A stretch of DNA of 36,181 nucleotides from Cocleimonas sp. (GTDB lineage: Bacteria; Pseudomonadota; Gammaproteobacteria; Thiotrichales; Thiotrichaceae), in NCBI GenBank assembly GCA_021647365.1, contig JAKIUW010000033.1, forward strand, positions 1-36,181. The letters are read 5' to 3'. Shown piece after piece: positions 25,321 to 32,135 of the stretch. Numbering within the stretch: the stretch's first letter is position 1; each line of letters starts with the position of its first letter. Made by a program: the position numbers and the translations under genes. A model generated the notes under the pieces. The model had not been told where the DNA came from. It did not search any database and saw nothing but the letters and a program-made list of their open reading frames with translations.

Positions 25321-25971
25321 ATGATAAACGTAATAAAACCAAACCAATGGCTAATCACATTTGTGTCATTTTTTATATTTTTAAGCGGCTGTAACGCCCA
25401 AGAAACAAAAGCGGCTGAGAAGCCAACAGAACCCACTACATCTGGAGAGGAAAAGAAAATGTCTGCAAATCCTGTAATTAAAATTGAAACCAGCAAGGGC
25501 ACAATGATGCTTGAGCTGAATGCTGAAAAAGCCCCAAACACGGTTGCAAACTTTGTAGCCTATGTTGAAGATGGCTTTTATGATGGTCTAATATTTCACC
25601 GTGTAATGCCTGGCTTTATGGTACAAGGTGGTGGAATGAATCCTGATATGAGCGAGAAAGCTGATAAAAAGCCATCTATCAAAAACGAAGCAAATAATGG
25701 TCTGAAAAATGACCGTGGTACAGTCGCAATGGCGCGTACAGGCGACCCGCACTCAGCGTCATCACAGTTCTTTTTAAACTTAAAAGATAATGACTTCTTA
25801 AACCACACCAGCGAGTCACAAGCAGGTTGGGGTTATGCTGTATTTGGTAAGCTTACTGATGGCTTAGATGTTATTGATGAAATTGCCAAAGTGAAGACAG
25901 GCAATCACGGTGGTCATGGCGATGTGCCGCTAGAAGCAGTAACAATTACTAAAATGTCAGTTGTTAAATAG
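25321..25971 (+). CDS. ppiB: Cyclophilin-type peptidyl-prolyl isomerase, lipoprotein form
   Basis: This 216-residue protein has an N-terminal signal with a lipobox (FLSGC, Cys at about residue 24), a Thr/Glu/Lys-rich linker, and a cyclophilin domain from about residue 47 to the end. Active-site motifs are FHRVMPGFMVQGG, SASSQFFLNL and GYAVFGKLTDGLDVID, like E. coli PpiB. The long form should be a membrane-anchored periplasmic isomerase. An internal ATG (nt 25459, MSANPVIKI) has a GGAGAGG sequence about 10 nt upstream and would give a cytoplasmic PpiB-sized protein of 170 residues. The cysS / ppiB / lpxH arrangement is the same as in E. coli, where PpiB is cytoplasmic. Confidence 0.92.
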   Translation: MINVIKPNQWLITFVSFFIFLSGCNAQETKAAEKPTEPTTSGEEKKMSANPVIKIETSKGTMMLELNAEKAPNTVANFVAYVEDGFYDGLIFHRVMPGFMVQGGGMNPDMSEKADKKPSIKNEANNGLKNDRGTVAMARTGDPHSASSQFFLNLKDNDFLNHTSESQAGWGYAVFGKLTDGLDVIDEIAKVKTGNHGGHGDVPLEAVTITKMSVVK

Positions 25972-25979
25972 TTGTACTA

Positions 25980-26013
25980 ACTCGTCATACTGGCATGAGC
26001 CAGTATGACGAGT
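25980..26013. repeat. 14-bp stem hairpin between ppiB and lpxH
   Basis: ACTCGTCATACTGG and CCAGTATGACGAGT form a perfect 14-bp stem with a 6-nt loop (CATGAG). There is no T-run after it, so it is less like an intrinsic terminator than an intergenic palindromic repeat that may stabilise the upstream mRNA. Confidence 0.7.
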
Positions 26014-26054
26014 ACCATTAAATCATTTCCCTAATGTGAGGGTTTAGAAGAGGG

Positions 26055-26798
26055 ATGAAAGACAGTAAAAAAAATAACACTTACTTCATATCTGATCTAC
26101 ACCTAGATGAATCACACCCTCTCCTCTTCAAACTCTTCTACGAGTTTATCGATAACATAAAAGACAAAGCTGAAACGCTTTATATCCTCGGTGATTTATT
26201 CGAATTCTGGATAGGCGATGACATCATCGATCTACCTATTGGCAAGCCTTATCTACCTGTAATAGAAAAGCTAAAAGCACTCTCAGATTCAGGCACTAAA
26301 ATCTATTTTATCCAAGGCAATCGAGATTTCTTGATTAGCAAAGTATTTATGCAACGCATAGGCGGCGAGCTACTACCCGATGAAAAGGTGATAGACCTGT
26401 ACGGCACATCAACGCTAATCATGCATGGCGACACACTCTGCACAGATGATAAAGCCTATCAACGTATGCGTAAGATATTTAGGATAAAGCTGGTACAAAA
26501 ACTGTACCTCTCAATGAACCCAGAAAAACGCAACCAAAAAGCCAATCAAATACGCCAGCGAAGCGGTCAGAAAACCAAACAAAAAACCTCAATGATTTTA
26601 GATGTAAATCAGCAACAAGTTGAAACATCATGTAAAAGTGGGGGGGTGTGCTTTTTAATACACGGTCATACACATAGACCCGCCGAGCATGAATTTAAGC
26701 TTGATAACAAGACAGCTAAGCGAATAGTGCTGGGTGATTGGCGTGATAAGGCTTGTTATCTTAGAGTGAATGGCTCGGAGTTTGAGCTTGTTTATTAA
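26055..26798 (+). CDS. lpxH: UDP-2,3-diacylglucosamine diphosphatase LpxH
   Basis: LpxH hydrolyses UDP-2,3-diacylglucosamine to lipid X in lipid A synthesis, at the cytoplasmic membrane face. The 247-residue calcineurin-like phosphoesterase has all metal-site motifs: YFISDLHLD, LYILGDLFEFWIGDD, IQGNRDFLI, LIMHGDTLCTDD and LIHGHTHRPAEHEF. Residues 190-200 (ETSCKSGGVCF) are encoded by a perfect copy of the G-tract repeat. Even so, the distance from DVNQ to LIHGHTHRP equals that in E. coli LpxH as I recall it, so the repeat replaces native sequence rather than adding to it. The frame stays open throughout, so the gene is probably functional. Confidence 0.93.
   Translation: MKDSKKNNTYFISDLHLDESHPLLFKLFYEFIDNIKDKAETLYILGDLFEFWIGDDIIDLPIGKPYLPVIEKLKALSDSGTKIYFIQGNRDFLISKVFMQRIGGELLPDEKVIDLYGTSTLIMHGDTLCTDDKAYQRMRKIFRIKLVQKLYLSMNPEKRNQKANQIRQRSGQKTKQKTSMILDVNQQQVETSCKSGGVCFLIHGHTHRPAEHEFKLDNKTAKRIVLGDWRDKACYLRVNGSEFELVY
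26623..26654 (+). repeat. G-tract repeat (G7) inside the lpxH coding region
   Basis: This copy is identical over 32 bp to the intergenic copy at 13842-13873: AAACATCATGTAAAAGT, seven Gs, TGTGCTTT. It is read in frame as part of lpxH (from the end of codon 190 to codon 200). Any change in the G-run not divisible by three would frameshift the gene just before its HGHTHRP metal-binding motif. Confidence 0.9.
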
Positions 26799-26815
26799 TA
26801 AGCAGAATAGTTAGT

Positions 26816-26840
26816 CATGTAAAAGTAGGGGGGTGTGTTT
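26816..26840 (+). repeat. G-tract repeat, divergent single copy
   Basis: CATGTAAAAGTA is followed by six Gs and TGTGTTT. It mixes features of the GTGG-type (13842) and CTAGG-type (33308) copies and lies 18 nt after the lpxH stop codon, only 160 nt from the copy inside lpxH. Confidence 0.75.
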
Positions 26841-26858
26841 GGTATTTAAGATATTGTC

Positions 26859-26910
26859 ATTCCCGAATAGCCTGTTCCCAAATGTTGTTATTGGGAATCT
26901 AATCGGGAAT
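26859..26910. repeat. Imperfect inverted repeat downstream of lpxH
   Basis: ATTCCCGA and TCGGGAAT form outer arms and TTCCCAA and TTGGGAA inner arms around ATGTTGTTA, with unpaired bases between the two stem sections. It lies between convergent lpxH and the tfpZ-like gene and could act as a terminator-like structure. Confidence 0.55.
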
Positions 26911-26942
26911 CTATTAAAAAAGCTCTCTCAGTTATGCTTAAG

Positions 26943-27695
26943 TTATTTCTTAGCCACCAGCCAAGGGTCGCTATCAATAATCCCCACAGGCTTAGTAGTA
27001 ATCCTATCGAAAACCCAAATCATATCTTTTTTATTATTTCCCACTAATGGGAAATAAGCATAGTCACTTGCCTTTCCACCATATAGCTTATAAAAAGCGG
27101 TAAATTTTTCTTTAGTTTTATTATTTTGAAAAAGTAAATCTAAAGGAATACTTTTAGCAAAAACGGCATCAACATGCTGAGCCAAAGGCTCAAACAACTC
27201 AGGGCGCTCATTAATATCAGGCTCTCCTTTCAATAAAACATTAAACATAAGCGCATTGCGTTCTTTTGTATTACTCGGTGACTTAGCCACCACAAATTGG
27301 GGAGAAGAGAAGAAAGAAGATTTAAACTGAGTAAGCCATGGCTGCTGAGGATAAAGCTGGCTCACATTTGCCAAAGTAAACCGATCAACCGTAAAAACAA
27401 CATAAGCAGGGTGTTTCAAAAAGAGAGAATAGGCACCAAAAGCAAAGGCAAACAACTGTATGGCAAGCAAAACATTAATATCAAATCGTAGGAATTTTTT
27501 GCCTTCTTTATAAACAATTAAAACCAACAAAGGCCCTAATACAAGGTCAACAAAAATCAGCATCAAAGCGGTTTCACTAAAACCACCCAGCTTAGAAAAA
27601 GAATGAGGAAACCAAATAAAATAAGCAAATACCAAAAAAGCTAAAATAATAGCTTGGCTGATATAAAGATTGCGTAGTGCGAGTTGGATTCTCAT
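26943..27695 (-). CDS. TfpX/TfpZ-type type IV pilin accessory protein, copy 1
   Basis: This 250-residue protein has three to four N-terminal hydrophobic segments (about 14-30, 42-62, 73-92) followed by a soluble domain. It includes VDRFTLANV at about 103-111 and ends DSDPWLVAKK. It is clearly paralogous to the protein at 29388-30143, sharing the motifs LVLGPLL-like / LILGPLLTFVVF, VDRFTL / IDRFTL, KERNA / EKRND and the DPW terminus. Such proteins are encoded beside major pilins in Pseudomonas, Acinetobacter and Moraxella relatives, where they affect pilin assembly or stability. No pilin gene directly adjoins this copy; two toxin-antitoxin pairs separate it from the other copy. Confidence 0.75.
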   Translation of the reverse strand: MRIQLALRNLYISQAIILAFLVFAYFIWFPHSFSKLGGFSETALMLIFVDLVLGPLLVLIVYKEGKKFLRFDINVLLAIQLFAFAFGAYSLFLKHPAYVVFTVDRFTLANVSQLYPQQPWLTQFKSSFFSSPQFVVAKSPSNTKERNALMFNVLLKGEPDINERPELFEPLAQHVDAVFAKSIPLDLLFQNNKTKEKFTAFYKLYGGKASDYAYFPLVGNNKKDMIWVFDRITTKPVGIIDSDPWLVAKK

Positions 27696-27928
27696 TTGTG
27701 CAAGTTTATGACTTGTCAGTGGGGCTTTTTAGTAAGCACGGACAAAAGGTAGTATTAGCTTGATGCCTCATTTAACGTGCGATAAAAAGTCTCTACAACA
27801 TAGTATGATTCTTGAATGATCGCTAAAATTAGCCCCACAAAGCACCCAAAGAAAAACTAATAGCATCAAAAGGTTCGATGGACACATCTTTATCATTATC
27901 CAAAGTGGTGAGCAACACCCATTGACCC
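27696..27928. other. Intergenic region between divergent tfpZ-like gene and AbrB antitoxin gene
   Basis: No gene is evident. GTGGGGCT near 27719 and AGCCCCAC near 27830 are complementary but more than 100 nt apart, so pairing is uncertain. The stretch closest to 27997 holds the antitoxin promoter, listed separately. Confidence 0.4.
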
Positions 27929-27974
27929 TTTATAAAGCTTAACATAGATGTTATAATTCCTTACAGCAAGTAAG
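27929..27974 (+). promoter_or_regulatory. Promoter and operator-like palindrome of the AbrB/VapC pair
   Basis: A consensus -10, TATAAT (27952-27957), has TTTATA 17 nt upstream as a possible -35. Immediately downstream CTTAC-agcaa-GTAAG (27960-27974) is a perfect 5-bp inverted repeat at the expected transcription start. An autoregulating VapB-type antitoxin would block transcription there. AAAGG lies before the ATG. Confidence 0.5.
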
Positions 27975-27996
27975 ATTTACAACGAAAGGTAATATT

Positions 27997-28230
27997 ATGC
28001 AAGCGACGTTAACCAGCAAAGGTCAAATGACATTTCCAAAAGCAATTAGAGATCAATTAGGTTTGGAGGCAGGGGATAAACTTGAATTTACCATTATTGA
28101 AAATGGGCAATTACTTATTATCCCAAAAAAATCTTCAGTAAAAGCCTTAAAAGGAATGCTCCCTAAGCCTAAAAAAGCAATTTCTCTTGAAGAAATGGAT
28201 AATGCTATTGCACAAGGGGCAGCAGAATGA
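27997..28230 (+). CDS. vapB: AbrB/MazE/SpoVT-family antitoxin (VapB type)
   Basis: This 77-residue protein begins MQATLTSKGQMTFPKAIRDQLGLEAGDKLEFTI-like sequence (read here as two parts: MQATLTSKGQMTFPK and IRDQLGLEAGDKLEF). It is the swapped-hairpin AbrB fold that binds DNA as a dimer. The C-terminal half (KALKGMLPKPKKAISLEEMD) matches antitoxin tails that wrap around PIN toxins. Its stop codon overlaps the start of the toxin gene. A -10 and a palindrome upstream suggest autoregulation. Family and pairing are clear. Confidence 0.88.
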   Translation: MQATLTSKGQMTFPKAIRDQLGLEAGDKLEFTIIENGQLLIIPKKSSVKALKGMLPKPKKAISLEEMDNAIAQGAAE

Positions 28231-28622
28231 TCGGACTTGATACGAATGTTTTAGTTCGTTATATCACTCAAGATGACCAGCAACAATCCAAAAAAGCCAA
28301 TAAGTTTATAGAAACACAGTTAACAAAGGATGAACCAGGAATAATCAGCAAGATTGTACTCTGTGAGCTAGCTTGGGTTTTATCAAAATCCTATGCATAT
28401 CCAAAGCAAAAAATAGCTGAGGTTATTCAGCAAATATTAGTTACACAAGAGTTTCTTATTGAAGATTCAGAAAATGCATTTAAAGCATTGCAATCTTATC
28501 AAAACAAATCGGCAGGTTTTGCAGATTGTTTTTTAGCACAAACACATCAAAGAATGGGGGCTGAATATACTGTTAGCTTTGATAAAAAAGCACTGAAAAG
28601 CAAGTTGTTTCGCCAAGTTTAG
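28227..28622 (+). CDS. vapC: PIN-domain toxin ribonuclease (VapC type)
   Basis: This 131-residue PIN protein has the four acidic positions: GLDTNVLVRY (Asp), VLCELAWVL (Glu), GFADCFLAQ (Asp) and VSFDKKALK (Asp). The N-terminus IGLDTNVLVRYITQDD is typical of VapC partners of AbrB-type antitoxins. It should be a metal-dependent ribonuclease held inactive by the upstream antitoxin. The genes overlap by ATGA. It is unrelated in close sequence to the VapC at 3340-3738, so the window holds two separate VapC acquisitions. Confidence 0.88.
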   Translation: MIGLDTNVLVRYITQDDQQQSKKANKFIETQLTKDEPGIISKIVLCELAWVLSKSYAYPKQKIAEVIQQILVTQEFLIEDSENAFKALQSYQNKSAGFADCFLAQTHQRMGAEYTVSFDKKALKSKLFRQV

Positions 28623-28635
28623 CGCTTACTTGATG

Positions 28636-28650
28636 CATGTAAAACTAGGG
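28636..28650 (+). repeat. G-tract repeat, truncated half-copy
   Basis: CATGTAAAACTAGGG matches the head and start of the G-run of the doublet arms at 33308-33358 and then diverges (ATGAATAAAT). It lies 14 nt after the VapC stop codon, another insertion point just downstream of a gene. Confidence 0.65.
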
Positions 28651-28764
28651 ATGAATAAATACTCAGCTTCTTAGTTACATTTTCGTCACTCTAGTATGTT
28701 ATTGGCTGAGTACCTAATGTGCTAATATCCGTACTATCAAGTGAAAAATAAAAGTAGGTGAAAA

Positions 28765-28971
28765 ATGTCAGTAATTGTAAGTGATCCAGATGTATTAGGT
28801 GGAGCATTGGTTTTTAAAAGTACGCGTGTGCCAGTACGAAACTTGTTTGATTACTTGGTGGCAGGAAGTAGCATCAAAGAGTTTCTTGAAGATTTCCCAA
28901 CCGTATCTTTCGAACAGGTCAGACATGTTTTACAAAGCGCCGAAACGGCGATAGAAAACATAGCGGCTTAA
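28765..28971 (+). CDS. DUF433-family antitoxin
   Basis: This 68-residue protein is of the DUF433 type: ISD/VSDPDVLGGALVFKSTRVPV near the N-terminus (here VSDPDVLGG and FKSTRVPVRNLFDYL) and a winged-helix-like C-terminus with EFLEDFPTVSFEQVRHVL. DUF433 proteins act as antitoxins for PIN-like partners, and the DUF5615 gene follows after 5 nt. A GTAGG lies 8 nt before the ATG. The antitoxin role comes from family and context. Confidence 0.82.
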   Translation: MSVIVSDPDVLGGALVFKSTRVPVRNLFDYLVAGSSIKEFLEDFPTVSFEQVRHVLQSAETAIENIAA

Positions 28972-28976
28972 AAATA

Positions 28977-29297
28977 ATGAAAGTTATCATTGATGAATGC
29001 CTTCCAAAAAGTTTAAATAAACTCATTCATAATAAAGAAGTATGGACAGTTCCACAGATAGGTCTTGCAGGTTATAACGATAATGATCTTTTAAATGAAC
29101 TAGATGTACGAAATATTGATGTATTTATTACCATCGATGGCAATATTGAATATCAACAATCATTTATAGATAGAAAATTTGGTACCGTTATAATACGTTC
29201 GGTGACAAATCGCTTGAGTGATTTATTGCAGCTAGAAAATGAACTCAATGATGCAATAAACGATATTAGCTCTGGCAATATTCTACACATACCATAA
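28977..29297 (+). CDS. DUF5615 PIN-like toxin
   Basis: This 106-residue protein starts MKVIIDECLPKSL, the acidic first motif of the DUF5615/Mut7-C-like PIN group, and contains DVFITIDGNIEYQQ with a second acidic site and FGTVIIRS. These are small PIN-fold proteins usually encoded after DUF433 antitoxins and presumed to be ribonuclease toxins. The two-gene unit ends in a hairpin (29302-29324). Confidence 0.82.
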   Translation: MKVIIDECLPKSLNKLIHNKEVWTVPQIGLAGYNDNDLLNELDVRNIDVFITIDGNIEYQQSFIDRKFGTVIIRSVTNRLSDLLQLENELNDAINDISSGNILHIP

Positions 29298-29301
29298 TAG
29301 T

Positions 29302-29324
29302 TTGGGCTAAGGCACGAAGCCCAA
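29302..29324. repeat. REP-like hairpin after DUF5615 gene
   Basis: TTGGGCT and AGCCCAA form a 7-bp stem with the loop AAGGCACGA. The sequence resembles the TTGGGCTTCGTGCC-type palindromes I recall as intergenic repeats in several gammaproteobacteria. It lies 5 nt after the stop codon, between convergent genes, 0.9 kb from a RAYT transposase gene. Confidence 0.55.
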
Positions 29325-29387
29325 CGTCTAACGTGATATATATCGTATTTATTGAGCTTCCTGCGTTAGCACCAATCTACTACAGTA

Positions 29388-30143
29388 CTACTTCTTAGAT
29401 AACTCCCAAGGGTCAATATCAAGCGTAGCGATTGGTTTAGCCGTAACCTTATCAAGCACAATAATGGCATCCTTCTTGGCGCTATTTAAAGGCAAATAGG
29501 CAAAGTCATCAAGATTGTCTTGGTGTTTTTTGTAAAAGCTTTTTGTTTTACTCCTTGAGTCTTCATTGGCAAAGATCAGTTTAGGATCAAGGCTACGCGC
29601 TAAAACTTGATCAATATGGTTTTCATAAGGCTCATAGTATTCTGTGTGTACATCTAAGTCACCACCGCCCATAGCGGCACCAAGCGTTATGTCGTTTCTC
29701 TTTTCAATATCATCAGGCATCTTTGCAAAAGCAAGTTTAGCCGTTGTAAGCTTTGATATTTTATATTCATCATGCAATGCTTTTTCAGGTTCTGCATCTT
29801 TAGCACTAACAAGGGTAAATCGATCGATATTAAAAGTGACATAAACAGGGTGTACCTCATAAAGTGCATATGCTCCATAAGTAAGGGCAGAGAGCTGTAT
29901 CGCGGCGATTACTGATAAATCAAATACAAGTGTTTTCTTCTTAGGTTGGAATACCACAAAAGTAAGCAATGGACCTAAAATAAGGTCAACAGAAATAATA
30001 ATCATAGCAATTTCTTTAAAATCAGAAACGCCGATAAATAACTGCGGGAAGAAAAAGAATAATAAGCTACCAATTACTAAACCAACTAATAGGATACTGA
30101 GTCCGAGATGAATTACTGATGCCTTCAATTTATGCTTAAACAT
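29388..30143 (-). CDS. TfpX/TfpZ-type type IV pilin accessory protein, copy 2
   Basis: This 251-residue paralogue of the protein at 26943-27695 has the same layout: N-terminal membrane segments (about 13-34, 43-64, 74-92), then FNIDRFTLVSAKD and a soluble domain ending LDIDPWELSKK. It lies downstream of pilA on the same strand. In related organisms one such gene directly follows the pilin gene, so this is the likely cognate accessory of the pilin here, now separated from it by a transposase gene. Whether the two paralogues act on different pilins cannot be told. Confidence 0.78.
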   Translation of the reverse strand: MFKHKLKASVIHLGLSILLVGLVIGSLLFFFFPQLFIGVSDFKEIAMIIISVDLILGPLLTFVVFQPKKKTLVFDLSVIAAIQLSALTYGAYALYEVHPVYVTFNIDRFTLVSAKDAEPEKALHDEYKISKLTTAKLAFAKMPDDIEKRNDITLGAAMGGGDLDVHTEYYEPYENHIDQVLARSLDPKLIFANEDSRSKTKSFYKKHQDNLDDFAYLPLNSAKKDAIIVLDKVTAKPIATLDIDPWELSKK

Positions 30144-30178
30144 GTTATTAATTTCACTTATTTGTTATTACTGTAAGA

Positions 30179-30213
30179 GTATTTTATCAATCAGACATTA
30201 ATACCTGCTGAAT
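30179..30213. repeat. Direct repeat flanking the RAYT gene, copy A
   Basis: This 35-bp stretch beginning GTATTTTATCAATCAG matches 31366-31400 at 30 of 35 positions. It lies 35 nt upstream of the tfpZ-like start on the minus strand and just past the RAYT 3' end. Confidence 0.75.
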
Positions 30214-30234
30214 AAACGAATAAGGGATAGATGT

Positions 30235-31221
30235 TTAGGCCTTTTTGAGAGTAGCACTAAATGCACAACCCATACCTTTAATCCAACGTCGAGAGGTTTG
30301 TTCTGCTAATTTCCTGAGTTTATCAATATTACCTACCACCGTAGGAAACTGTCGTTCAAAATAGAGAATATGATTGATCCAGTCTTTATCATCAATACCC
30401 AGACGAACTAAAATAGGCGGTGTATTAGTCGGGATTGAACCACGCTTATTATCAAGAATAGCGCGTCCAGACCAATCAACCAATGCCAAATAATCATTAT
30501 GTTCAAACGGTATGGCTTTTGTTTTTTCAAGTTTACACCCTGCCATATCTACAAAGCCTAAGAGATTACAATGCTGCTTTGTCATCCTAGTTTTGATACG
30601 TTCTTGAATAGAGGTAAAATCCGATTGTTCTGGTGTTTTAGCCATATCTGCACGAATAGGGTTTAAATCCACATACGCCATACACGCAATAACCGCTTGT
30701 TCATCCAGTAAAGCCTGGCTTTTAAAACGGCCCTCCCAAAAATGACCTGTTACACCATCTTCTTTGTTTGACTCGCGGGCGATAGATTCATTTAGAAGTC
30801 GCATAAACCAGCTAATATCCATTAATCGACCACGCCACTTCTCTATTATTTCATCAACGACTTTAAGCTCGGCAGATGTTGTACATTTGCCTTTTAAGAA
30901 GCGCGAAATAATAACAGGAAGATTAAAAAAGCTATTCCAACGATGAACCACTTCGTTAGTAGACCATGCGATCGCCTCATCCTGATCAACTCGTAGTACA
31001 ACATGATAATGGTTGCTCATTACCGCATAAGCAGCCACATCAATTGCAAAGACTTGTGATAAGGATTTTATTTTGTCCGAAATCCAGCCTCGGCGATGCT
31101 CATAACTTTTGCCAGTCAATTTATCTTCACCACAAAGAAAGGCACGCCGTACACAGCGATTAACACAATGATAATAAGGCGTTACAGAGAGGTCGATTAG
31201 TTGTTTGCGTGGGATAGTCAT
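30235..31221 (-). CDS. REP-associated tyrosine transposase (RAYT, Y1_Tnp/IS200-like)
   Basis: This 328-residue protein has an N-terminal Y1 transposase domain: TPYYHCVNRCVRRAFLCGED at about residues 13-32, the metal-binding HxH in MSNHYHVVLRV (about 68-78), and a helix with ACMAYVDLNPIRADM whose Tyr is the probable nucleophile. A C-terminal extension of about 120 residues is usual for this long gammaproteobacterial subgroup. RAYTs are single-copy domesticated relatives of IS200 transposases that mobilise REP/REPIN palindromes. The gene lies between pilA and its accessory gene, flanked by 35-bp direct repeats. Several palindromic repeats in the window are candidate substrates. Confidence 0.88.
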   Translation of the reverse strand: MTIPRKQLIDLSVTPYYHCVNRCVRRAFLCGEDKLTGKSYEHRRGWISDKIKSLSQVFAIDVAAYAVMSNHYHVVLRVDQDEAIAWSTNEVVHRWNSFFNLPVIISRFLKGKCTTSAELKVVDEIIEKWRGRLMDISWFMRLLNESIARESNKEDGVTGHFWEGRFKSQALLDEQAVIACMAYVDLNPIRADMAKTPEQSDFTSIQERIKTRMTKQHCNLLGFVDMAGCKLEKTKAIPFEHNDYLALVDWSGRAILDNKRGSIPTNTPPILVRLGIDDKDWINHILYFERQFPTVVGNIDKLRKLAEQTSRRWIKGMGCAFSATLKKA

Positions 31222-31365
31222 GGGCTGATATTGCCCTGATGAGGAAGTTTTGTGTAGTTAGAGGTGGATAAGCGGTTGAGAATGTGTGATTAAATTATGG
31301 CTGTCCTAGCTTTTGCTAGCTTTTGGTAATTTGTTTATTCCATTTATTTTTATTTGGTTGTTCAA

Positions 31366-31400
31366 GTATTTTATCAAATAGATATTAATATTTGCTGAAT
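31366..31400. repeat. Direct repeat flanking the RAYT gene, copy B
   Basis: This stretch beginning GTATTTTATCAAATAG matches 30179-30213 at 30 of 35 positions; four of the five differences are C/T. It abuts the pilA terminator and lies 145 nt upstream of the RAYT start. Confidence 0.75.
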
Positions 31401-31402
31401 GC

Positions 31403-31430
31403 AAAAAGCCCCTCACTACGGAGGGGCTTT
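31403..31430 (-). terminator. Intrinsic terminator of pilA
   Basis: On the minus strand AAAGCCCCTC and GAGGGGCTTT form a 10-bp stem with a 6-nt loop, followed by a T-run. It is placed 33 nt after the pilA stop codon. Confidence 0.9.
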
Positions 31431-31463
31431 CAAAATCAAAATTATGATTTTATTTGCTACATA

Positions 31464-32009
31464 TTAACGACATGAAGCAGGCAAGTACTTAGATATAATT
31501 GTAGTTGGTGCAGCTATTGCATTAAGTTCACCAGAAGCAGCTAGAGCAGCAGCAGGCTTACAGTTCCATGAAATAGTTCCTGATACGCCATCAGCTAGAG
31601 CAGCATTGTTAATTGAAGGTGCATATGCAAGATCATTAGTAGCTCCAGTTAATGCACTGATTCCACCAGTAGCGCCATTTTGATTCATTGTCACAGTGAC
31701 TAGGCCAGGAACAGCAGCACCACCACCAGCAATTACTACAGCAGCAATTTTATCATTTGTAATGTCTGCTTGAGTTGCAGGAACAGCAACTTCAACTGCA
31801 TAAGCAGTGATGCCTGTAACGCCTCTATCAGCAAACATATCTGCTACGCCAACTTTAAAAGCACTTGCAGCGATAACGCCTTCAGATACTTTTGCACGTA
31901 CTGTGTAATCCTGGTAAGCAGGAAGTGCGATTGATGCTAGGATACCGATAATCGCTACAACGATCATCAATTCGATTAGTGTAAAACCTTTTTGTAGTTG
32001 CTTTTTCAT
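31464..32009 (-). CDS. pilA: Type IV major pilin PilA
   Basis: This 181-residue prepilin has the class IVa leader MKKQLQKG cut before Phe, then FTLIELMIVVAIIGILASIA with Glu5, and PAYQDYTVRAKVSEG in the conserved helix. The variable C-terminal region contains two cysteines (SWNCK and LPASCR) that would form the usual disulfide-bounded loop. After removal of the leader by PilD it polymerises into pili used for twitching, adhesion and often DNA uptake. It has its own promoter, a GGAG ribosome site 8 nt from the ATG and its own terminator, so it is a single-gene unit. Confidence 0.96.
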   Translation of the reverse strand: MKKQLQKGFTLIELMIVVAIIGILASIALPAYQDYTVRAKVSEGVIAASAFKVGVADMFADRGVTGITAYAVEVAVPATQADITNDKIAAVVIAGGGAAVPGLVTVTMNQNGATGGISALTGATNDLAYAPSINNAALADGVSGTISWNCKPAAALAASGELNAIAAPTTIISKYLPASCR

Positions 32010-32107
32010 TTTTAAATCTCCAAAGATTATTTTTATATTATTTACTTTTTTATTTACTCGACATGAGTAAGTTATTTAGTAAGTTATTTTTACTGTACAG
32101 CGTGGCT

Positions 32108-32135
32108 ATTATAATAAACCTGTTCTTAACCAAAA
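32108..32135 (-). promoter_or_regulatory. Candidate sigma-70 promoter of pilA
   Basis: On the minus strand TTTTGG (32130-32135) and TATAAT (32108-32113) are spaced by 16 nt, about 100 nt upstream of the pilA start. I saw no convincing sigma-54 GG-N10-GC site, which drives pilA in some relatives. Confidence 0.45.

Noticed and set aside
25212..25541. A 110-codon N-terminal extension of the cysS reading frame with hydrophobic stretches.
   Set aside because: It is not part of CysRS, overlaps the divergent cyclophilin gene, and the internal ATG gives the conserved start and length.
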